A DNA stretch of 64,000 nucleotides from Mucilaginibacter paludis DSM 18603 (lineage in GTDB: Bacteria; Bacteroidota; Bacteroidia; Sphingobacteriales; Sphingobacteriaceae). Shown piece by piece: positions 36,989 through 42,442 of the stretch. Location of the stretch: assembly GCF_000166195.2 (NCBI RefSeq), contig NZ_CM001403.1, forward strand, positions 7,552,877 through 7,616,876, given 5' to 3'. Positions within the stretch are counted from its first letter, which is position 1; the number at the start of each line of letters is the position of its first letter. The notes under the pieces are model-generated. The model made no database searches, was not told where the DNA came from, and saw nothing but the letters and a program-made list of their open reading frames with translations. Made by a program: the position numbers and the translations under genes.

Positions 36989-37252
36989 TTAATGTTTTTC
37001 AACCGAATCGGTTTTGGCTTTTCTTCGCTGGTAATACCATACGGCAATGCCGATAGCTACAATGGGTGCCACATTTTTCTGCATGTCGATATGCGTGTAG
37101 ATGTTATGCACATTGAAGTGGTAACCCATAAAATAGTGTTTGATTGGAATATAGGTACCAATCAGGTTAACAATTAATGCCACCACCAAAATGTTAAGGG
37201 CAAGGTGAACAGCCAGATAAAAGGTATTGATATAAGGGTTGGGCCTGCTCAT
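36989..37252 (-). CDS. Small membrane protein
   Basis: An 87-residue protein with two hydrophobic segments (about 10-35 and 60-75) and a basic C-terminal tail YYQRRKAKTDSVEKH. Histidines cluster between them (KHYFMGYHFNVHNIYTHI). I do not recognise a family. It is alone on its strand between the DUF6526-like gene and the divergent gene at 37407. Confidence 0.65.
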   Translation of the reverse strand: MSRPNPYINTFYLAVHLALNILVVALIVNLIGTYIPIKHYFMGYHFNVHNIYTHIDMQKNVAPIVAIGIAVWYYQRRKAKTDSVEKH

Positions 37253-37406
37253 GTTTTACAAATGATAAACTAAGTTAATATTTATTTGATAAACAAGCAA
37301 ATAAAATACATTTAACTATTAACGCTTTCAAAAGGATTTGAGGTTTTTTTATTTTCCGTTAAAAAAATGTATTATTTTAGCATACTCAATTTACATAGTA
37401 CCAATT

Positions 37407-37682
37407 ATGTTATCAGAAGAAACTACAATAGGCATTTATCCCGACGGCGAGTTAAATAATATTTTGATTGTTCCTGATGGGCAGGAGTATCATCTGTTTT
37501 TAGCCGGAACGCATAGCAATTATACCATGGGCAACCAAGCCTCAAACCTGGGTAGTATTTTCGTTATCAATGATATTTGGAGTTACGAGGGGGATAAGTT
37601 GTCGTATCAGTCGCAAACCGAGATTGCCAATTATATCTTATCTTATCCCGGGCCATCGTTTGATCCGTCAGCATCAGTTTAA
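37407..37682 (+). CDS. Small hypothetical protein
   Basis: A 91-residue acidic protein from the ATG at 37407 (MLSEETTIGIYPDGELNN). An earlier in-frame start at 37338 would add a stretch of poor composition and is rejected. It has no signal or membrane span. The family is not recognised. recQ starts 70 bases after its stop. Confidence 0.55.
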   Translation: MLSEETTIGIYPDGELNNILIVPDGQEYHLFLAGTHSNYTMGNQASNLGSIFVINDIWSYEGDKLSYQSQTEIANYILSYPGPSFDPSASV

Positions 37683-37752
37683 GTTGGCACACCCAATTTT
37701 CTTGTTCGCAGGCATTTTTCTTATATTCGGTTTTTTGCGGATAATTTAATTG

Positions 37753-39645
37753 ATGACGATACAAGAAATTCTTCAGCATTACTGGAAACACGATAAGTTT
37801 AGGCCCCTACAGGAAGAAATCATCCAATCTGTTTTACTCGGCCGCGATACGCTGGCCTTATTGCCCACCGGCGGGGGGAAATCTGTATGCTTCCAGGTGC
37901 CCGCCCTGGCCAAGGACGGCATTTGCCTGGTGATATCGCCGCTGATCGCCCTGATGAAAGATCAGGTGGAAAACCTGGTTGCCAAAGGTATCGAGGCCGT
38001 TTCAATCGTATCCGGAATGAGTAAAAGGGAAGTTGATATTGCGCTGGATAACTGTATCTATGGCAACGTTAAGTTTTTGTACCTCTCGCCCGAGCGTTTG
38101 TTATCAGAGCTGGTGCAGGAGCGGGTAAGTTACATGAAGGTAAACCTGATCGCAGTTGATGAGGCCCATTGCATCTCGCAGTGGGGGTACGATTTCAGGC
38201 CGCCATACCTGCACATAGCCGATCTCCGTCAAATTCATCCCCATGTGCCTGTACTGGCGCTTACCGCTACCGCCACCGCCGACGTGCGCGAGGATATTCA
38301 GGATAAGTTATTGTTTAAGCAGCGCAACGTATTTACCAAAAGCTTTGAACGCAAAAATATAAGTTATGTAGTACAGCACCAGGAAAACAAAATGCAGCGG
38401 ATGCTGGATGTGGTAAGGGGGGTAAAGGGAAGCGGCATTGTATACGTCAGGAGCCGGAAGGAAACTTTTGACATAGCCCAGGTACTTAACCAAAACGGGT
38501 ATAGTGCCGATTACTACCATGCCGGGCTCGAAGCCGAGCAGCGCTCCAAAAAACAGGAGAACTGGAAAGCCAACCAAACGCGTATAATGGTGGCAACCAA
38601 CGCTTTTGGGATGGGTATTGATAAGCCCGATGTGAGGTTTGTAATCCATAAGGATTTACCCGAAAGTTTGGAAGCCTATTATCAGGAGGCGGGGCGCGCC
38701 GGGCGAGATGAGCAAAAAGCTTATGCCGTTCTGCTTTATAACCAGGCAGACAGGTTTAAGCTGGAGCGAAAGTTTGAGCTGAATTTCCCTACCGTAGATG
38801 AAATCAAGAAGGTTTATCACAACTTAGGCAGTTATTACCAATTGGCTTATGGTGCAGGGGCGGGTGTTAGCTTTGATTTAGACTTGGGTAGCTTTTGCGC
38901 CAAATACCAGTTGGATGCCATCAAAACCTTGAATAGCCTCAAGTTTTTGGAGCGGAACGATTATGTATCGTTTACCGAAAGTGTTTTTTTACCGTCGCGG
39001 TTTAGGTTTTTGGTGATGAACGAAGAGTTGTATCATTTCCAGATTCAGAATATGGGCTGGGATCCCTTTATTAAAACGCTGTTGCGGTCATACGGCGGTT
39101 CGTTTGAAAATTACGTCAGCATTCGTGAGTTTGACTTAGCCACACGGATGAACACCAGCGTGCAGCAGGTAATTGAGGGTTTAAACCAGCTGCAGCAAAT
39201 GGGCTTGTTAAATTACCTGCCACAAACAGATAAACCCCAGGTAACCTTTTTAAATGCGCGGCTGGATATCAAGGAAGTTACTATCGATAAGCGCTATATT
39301 GAGCAGCGTAAACAGATATTTAAGCAGAAAATGGATGCTGTATTCCATTATGCCGAGGCCCGGTTTTGCCGCAGTTGTATGCTGCTTTCGTATTTTGACG
39401 AACCTGATGCCCGCAAGTGCGGAGTTTGCGATATCTGCCTTGAAGAAAAAAGAAAGGAAGGTGAACATGATTTATCCGACCGGATTACCGACGAAATAGT
39501 ACGCTGGTTAAGTGTTGAACCGCTTCCGCTTGATGGCCTGGTGACTACCCTGGCCAGCGGGACAGAAAAAGAAAGGATAGAGGTGATTCGCCTTTTGCTT
39601 GATGCCGGGAAAATTAAAACGGATGGTGAGCGGCTGTATCTGTAA
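37753..39645 (+). CDS. recQ: RecQ family ATP-dependent DNA helicase
   Basis: A 630-residue protein from the ATG at 37753 (a TTG just before is possible). SF2 helicase motifs are clear: the Q-motif region FRPLQEEII, Walker A LPTGGGKS (37-44), DEAH at 136-139, the RecQ-specific aromatic loop ISQWGYDFRPPYL, SAT-type ALTATAT and motif VI QEAGRAGRDEQ. The four-cysteine zinc motif CRSC...CGVC is near residues 539-563, far downstream of the helicase core, with a winged-helix remnant at the end. No HRDC domain is visible. It unwinds DNA 3' to 5' in repair and fork processing. Confidence 0.93.
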   Translation: MTIQEILQHYWKHDKFRPLQEEIIQSVLLGRDTLALLPTGGGKSVCFQVPALAKDGICLVISPLIALMKDQVENLVAKGIEAVSIVSGMSKREVDIALDNCIYGNVKFLYLSPERLLSELVQERVSYMKVNLIAVDEAHCISQWGYDFRPPYLHIADLRQIHPHVPVLALTATATADVREDIQDKLLFKQRNVFTKSFERKNISYVVQHQENKMQRMLDVVRGVKGSGIVYVRSRKETFDIAQVLNQNGYSADYYHAGLEAEQRSKKQENWKANQTRIMVATNAFGMGIDKPDVRFVIHKDLPESLEAYYQEAGRAGRDEQKAYAVLLYNQADRFKLERKFELNFPTVDEIKKVYHNLGSYYQLAYGAGAGVSFDLDLGSFCAKYQLDAIKTLNSLKFLERNDYVSFTESVFLPSRFRFLVMNEELYHFQIQNMGWDPFIKTLLRSYGGSFENYVSIREFDLATRMNTSVQQVIEGLNQLQQMGLLNYLPQTDKPQVTFLNARLDIKEVTIDKRYIEQRKQIFKQKMDAVFHYAEARFCRSCMLLSYFDEPDARKCGVCDICLEEKRKEGEHDLSDRITDEIVRWLSVEPLPLDGLVTTLASGTEKERIEVIRLLLDAGKIKTDGERLYL

Positions 39646-39859
39646 TTGATAAGCCCTATCGTATCTGGTATTTAATTCGGCATTGGTTGTATTGAAAGCC
39701 GGGAAGTTGAATTGTTATCCAATTGCGCCCCATGGGGAATATCTACCACGGTCTACAGTATTTATTTCTACGTAAAGGTTAAAAGGAGTTAACTTATAGT
39801 CAAATCCTTCATTTTTAAGGGCATAAATAAATTGGCATACCCTTTGAATAACTATTCAT

Positions 39860-39885
39860 GTCCTTATCAATAAGGACTGTTTTTC
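39860..39885 (+). terminator. Putative terminator downstream of recQ
   Basis: GTCCTTA at 39860-39866 pairs with TAAGGAC at 39871-39877, followed by TGTTTTTC. Confidence 0.5.
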
Positions 39886-39900
39886 ATAGGTAGATGTAAA

Positions 39901-39937
39901 AGGGCCAGAGCTGCGAGAGTGTATGGCCCTTTTTTTA
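39901..39937 (+). terminator. Second terminator downstream of recQ
   Basis: AGGGCCA at 39901-39907 pairs with TGGCCCT at 39924-39930, and a T-run follows. Confidence 0.65.
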
Positions 39938-39975
39938 TGTAGTGTAGTTTGATTGCAAATAATAGATTATATAAA

Positions 39976-40009
39976 ACAATAAAGGCCCGTATTACCGGGC
40001 CTTTATTGT
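39976..40009. terminator. Terminator of mqnC
   Basis: A 14-bp perfect stem, ACAATAAAGGCCCG at 39976-39989 against its complement at 39996-40009, starting two bases beyond the mqnC stop. The AT-rich lower stem gives a U-rich flank on both strands. Confidence 0.85.
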
Positions 40010-40010
40010 T

Positions 40011-41135
40011 TTAATAATTAATCACCTGTTCCTCAATCTCTACAGGTATCTGCCTCCACTCGTATTTTTGGTTGCGCATTTGCGGCTCAAATCCCGCTTC
40101 GCGGATAGAATCCTGAATGCCTTTTGCGGTAAAGCGATGGGGCGCACCTGCTGCCGATACTACATTCTCCTCAATCATGATCGATCCAAAATCGTTAGCT
40201 CCGGCATGCAGACAAATTTGGGCCACCTGTTTGCCTACCGTTAACCACGATGCCTGTATGTTTTTGATGTTGGGTAGCATAATGCGGCTTAACGCTATCA
40301 TGCGGATGTATTCGTCGCCGGATACATTATTGGTAATGCCGCGCACCTTTTTTAATAAGGTTCCATCATCCTGAAAAGGCCATGGTATAAAGGCAACAAA
40401 GCCATAAGCGCCTTCAGGTTTTTCGGCCTGCACTTCCCTTATCCAAACTAAATGCTCAAAACGTTCCTCTAAAGTTTCTACATGGCCAAACATCATGGTG
40501 GCTGATGATGGCAAATTTAACTGGTGCGCCGCGCGCATTACATCCAGCCACTCTTTACCACCGCATTTGCCTTTAGATATCAGCCTGCGCACACGGTCGT
40601 TCAATATTTCGGCACCAGCGCCAGGTAATGAGTCGAGGCCCGATTCTTTCATCGCTTTAAGCACATCGTAGTGGCTCATGCCTTCCAATTTAGCTACGTG
40701 CGCAATTTCAGGTGGGCCCAATGAGTGCAGCTTCAAAGCGGGATATAATTCTTTGAGCTGGCTAAACAGATCGGTATAAAATTTCAATCCCAGATCGGGA
40801 TGGTGGCCGCCCTGCAATAAAAGCTGATCTCCGCCATAGCGGAAAGTTTCCTCGATCTTTATTTTATAAGTTTCAATATCGGTGATGTAGCTATCTTCGT
40901 GCCCCGGCCTGCGGAAAAAGTTGCAGAACTTGCAGTTAGCTATACAAACGTTGGTAGTGTTAACATTACGGTCAATTTGCCAGGTAACTTTGCCATGTGG
41001 CACCTGAATTTTACGCAACTCGTTAGCCACATACATTAACTCGGCCGTAGCAGCGTGTTGGTACAAAAACAAACCTTCCTCTTTGGTTAAAAACTCAAAC
41101 TGCAATGCGCGTTGTAACAGATCGGCTGTATTCAT
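40011..41135 (-). CDS. mqnC: Cyclic dehypoxanthinyl futalosine synthase
   Basis: A 374-residue radical SAM enzyme from the ATG at 41135. The [4Fe-4S] cysteines are C64, C68 and C71 in VCIANCKFCNFF. Downstream are LLQGGHHPDLGL and GLDSLPGAGAEIL, which identify MqnC among the menaquinone radical SAM enzymes. It cyclises dehypoxanthinyl futalosine in the futalosine route to menaquinone. No other mqn gene is in the window. The -7 box at 41142-41149 lies almost on the start codon. Confidence 0.93.
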   Translation of the reverse strand: MNTADLLQRALQFEFLTKEEGLFLYQHAATAELMYVANELRKIQVPHGKVTWQIDRNVNTTNVCIANCKFCNFFRRPGHEDSYITDIETYKIKIEETFRYGGDQLLLQGGHHPDLGLKFYTDLFSQLKELYPALKLHSLGPPEIAHVAKLEGMSHYDVLKAMKESGLDSLPGAGAEILNDRVRRLISKGKCGGKEWLDVMRAAHQLNLPSSATMMFGHVETLEERFEHLVWIREVQAEKPEGAYGFVAFIPWPFQDDGTLLKKVRGITNNVSGDEYIRMIALSRIMLPNIKNIQASWLTVGKQVAQICLHAGANDFGSIMIEENVVSAAGAPHRFTAKGIQDSIREAGFEPQMRNQKYEWRQIPVEIEEQVINY

Positions 41136-41141
41136 GATGTA

Positions 41142-41149
41142 CAAAGATA
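41142..41149 (-). promoter_or_regulatory. -7 box (TATCTTTG) of mqnC
   Basis: An exact TAnnTTTG match on the minus strand, ending seven bases upstream of the ATG at 41135, so the transcript would have almost no leader. Confidence 0.5.
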
Positions 41150-41264
41150 CGGATGAAGAAGCTAAGTTTATAAGTTGAAAGTCAAAAGTTGCTGTTTGGT
41201 GGGAGGGGGGGGATTAAATTGTGTTGATCCAATCATTCAATTACAGATGAAATTAAAAAATAAT

Positions 41265-41290
41265 AACAATTATAGAATATTATAATTGTT
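41265..41290. promoter_or_regulatory. Inverted repeat before cas6, candidate operator
   Basis: AACAATTATA at 41265-41274 and TATAATTGTT at 41281-41290, perfect 10-bp arms separated by 6 bases, 40 bp before the cas6 start. The right arm includes the TTG that could be the -33 element of the cas6 promoter. Confidence 0.5.
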
Positions 41291-41313
41291 TTAGATAAAA
41301 ATAAATACATTTA
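41286..41313 (+). promoter_or_regulatory. Putative cas6 promoter
   Basis: TTG at 41286-41288 and TACATTTA (one mismatch to TAnnTTTG) at 41306-41313 with a 17-base spacer, ending 17 bases before the GTG at 41331. Confidence 0.45.
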
Positions 41314-41330
41314 AAAAATAGAATAAACCT

Positions 41331-42113
41331 GTGCGATTTAAATTAACATTGTTGCCTACGGGCAGTAAAACGACCGTTCCATTCAATTATCAGTATGCCC
41401 TTGCGGCGGTAATTTTTAAAAAGGTTGCCGCTGCCGACGAGCAATACGCCAACTTTTTACATCAGCAAGGTTATGCCCTGAACAATTACTCCAAACATTT
41501 TAAGTTTTTTACCTTCTCTAACCTGGAAGGTAGGTTTACGCCACAGCAAAATGCCCTGTTGCTGCAAGGTAATCAAACCGGGTTTGTGCTTTGCTGCCAC
41601 ATGCCCGAATTTGCTGCGCATTTAATAACCGGTGTTTTTACCGATCAGTTGATATCAATAGGCGGGAGCGGGGCCGTGGGCCGGTTTAGGGTTGAGCAAA
41701 TTGTATCGCTCCCGGCTGCCTTTAAGGATGATGACGAAATACACACGATGCAGTTTAAACCGCTTTCGCCCTTGGTTGTAGGCCGGACCAACGCTAAAGG
41801 CAATGATGATTATTTATCGCCAGAAGATGAGGATTTTATACCCCTGCTACATATTAACCTGGCCGATAAGCTTGCCGTTGCTTATAATGATAGTTATAGC
41901 GGGCGAATTGGTATCAAGGTAAAGCATGAACCCGGAAAGCTAAAATCTCGCCTGGTGACGATTAAGGAAGGGACAGCGGCCGAAACTAAGGTACGTGGCT
42001 TTTTCGGGTTTGCCCTGGAGATGACTGCGCCTGGCAGGGTGATCAATTTTGTGTTGGACGTGGGGCTGGGCGGGATGAATAGTATGGGGTTTGGTTGTGT
42101 GGAGGTGAAATAA
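41331..42113 (+). CDS. cas6: CRISPR pre-crRNA endoribonuclease Cas6
   Basis: A 260-residue RAMP protein that begins at the GTG at 41331 (no in-frame ATG nearby gives a full first ferredoxin strand MRFKLTLLP). The family's C-terminal glycine-rich loop is GLGGMNSMGFGCVEVK at the end. It cuts the repeat RNA and leaves an 8-nt 5' handle, expected here to be ATTGAAAU. A perfect hairpin follows directly after the stop, and 325 bases separate cas6 from cas8b, unlike the tight spacing of the rest of the operon. That suggests separate transcription of cas6. Confidence 0.92.
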   Translation: MRFKLTLLPTGSKTTVPFNYQYALAAVIFKKVAAADEQYANFLHQQGYALNNYSKHFKFFTFSNLEGRFTPQQNALLLQGNQTGFVLCCHMPEFAAHLITGVFTDQLISIGGSGAVGRFRVEQIVSLPAAFKDDDEIHTMQFKPLSPLVVGRTNAKGNDDYLSPEDEDFIPLLHINLADKLAVAYNDSYSGRIGIKVKHEPGKLKSRLVTIKEGTAAETKVRGFFGFALEMTAPGRVINFVLDVGLGGMNSMGFGCVEVK

Positions 42114-42114
42114 T

Positions 42115-42139
42115 AGCCCGCAAGGAGCGCTTGCGGGCT
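42115..42139. terminator. Perfect hairpin after cas6
   Basis: AGCCCGCAAG at 42115-42124 pairs with CTTGCGGGCT at 42130-42139 around GAGCG. It starts one base after the cas6 stop. A GGATTTTCT flank follows on plus, and ATTATTTC follows on minus. It could end cas6 mRNA and also form the 3' end of the small minus-strand RNA described at 42115-42224. Confidence 0.75.
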
Positions 42140-42224
42140 GGATTTTCTAAGTAATCGAAATTAATTTATATCCATGTATTTCAATTCCATTATAGTGCGA
42201 TGATGAACTATAAATTAATTAACC
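42115..42224 (-). ncRNA. Candidate Cas-regulating guide RNA (CreA/CreR-like)
   Basis: Seen in sequence: on the minus strand, 42207-42178 aligns with the CRISPR repeat at 21 of 30 bases. The last 12 bases (TGGAATTGAAAT, 42189-42178) are identical and include the whole 8-nt handle. A TACCTTTG -7 box lies upstream (42232-42225). After the handle comes a pseudo-spacer, 42177 to about 42140, then the perfect hairpin at 42139-42115. The first 17 pseudo-spacer bases match the cas8b-side promoter at 15 positions. Known: CreA and CreR RNAs in other systems use such degenerate repeats and seed-only matches to make Cascade repress a promoter, and CreTA of a haloarchaeal I-B system lies between cas6 and cas8. 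Inference: this is such a guide. Expression is unproven. Confidence 0.7.
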
Positions 42225-42232
42225 CAAAGGTA
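42225..42232 (-). promoter_or_regulatory. -7 box (TACCTTTG) of the putative guide RNA
   Basis: An exact TAnnTTTG match on the minus strand, about 18 bases upstream of the degenerate repeat. No clear -33 TTG was found. Confidence 0.5.
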
Positions 42233-42267
42233 ATAAAAAGAAGAGATATTGTGTTTGATTGATTTTT

Positions 42268-42284
42268 TTAACTTATATTCATGT
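42268..42284 (-). promoter_or_regulatory. Predicted target site of the guide RNA
   Basis: The minus strand reads ACATGAATATAAGTTAA, against ACATGGATATAAATTAA in the pseudo-spacer. Mismatches are only at positions 6 and 13. The three bases 5' of it (42287-42285) read TCA, in PAM position. The site ends 14 bases before the -7 box at 42298, so bound Cascade would cover the promoter. Confidence 0.6.
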
Positions 42285-42297
42285 TGATTAAAAACTG

Positions 42298-42305
42298 TAC
42301 ATTTG
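42298..42305 (+). promoter_or_regulatory. -7 box (TACATTTG) of the cas8b operon
   Basis: An exact TAnnTTTG match just before the micro-ORF at 42311. The cas8b-cas2 genes have no other obvious internal promoter. Confidence 0.6.
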
Positions 42306-42310
42306 TTTTT

Positions 42311-42442
42311 ATGATAGTAAAGCAAATGGAATTGAACAGGCCAATATATAAGAAATGTAGCAGTTGTGGAATTAAAGAGAATGACATTTATGGACATTGC
42401 GGTGTTTGCAACGGTTGTAGAATATTTGAAAATGAATTATGA
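42311..42442 (+). CDS. 43-residue zinc-ribbon micro-protein coupled to cas8b
   Basis: A small frame from the ATG at 42311 to the TGA at 42440-42442. The stop overlaps the cas8b ATG (42439) as ATGA, the classic sign of translational coupling. The protein has five cysteines: CSSC at residues 16-19 and CGVCNGC at 30-36, spaced as in a zinc ribbon, with basic residues before the first pair. A second start at 42326 (MELNRPIYKK) would keep all cysteines and give a normal leader after the -7 box. I recognise no family. It could bind RNA or DNA, regulate the operon, serve as a small toxin or act as a leader peptide; none of these is shown. Confidence 0.6.
   Translation: MIVKQMELNRPIYKKCSSCGIKENDIYGHCGVCNGCRIFENEL

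Noticed and set aside
42203..42220. TATAAATTAATT as the target of the pseudo-spacer
   Set aside because: It shares 12 bases with pseudo-spacer positions 8-19, but the seed positions 1-7 do not match; the promoter site at 42268-42284 matches the seed.
42215..42397. Minus-strand 60-codon frame in the cas6-cas8b gap
   Set aside because: It opposes the zinc-ribbon micro-ORF, is AT-rich and hydrophobic by composition, and has no start context.
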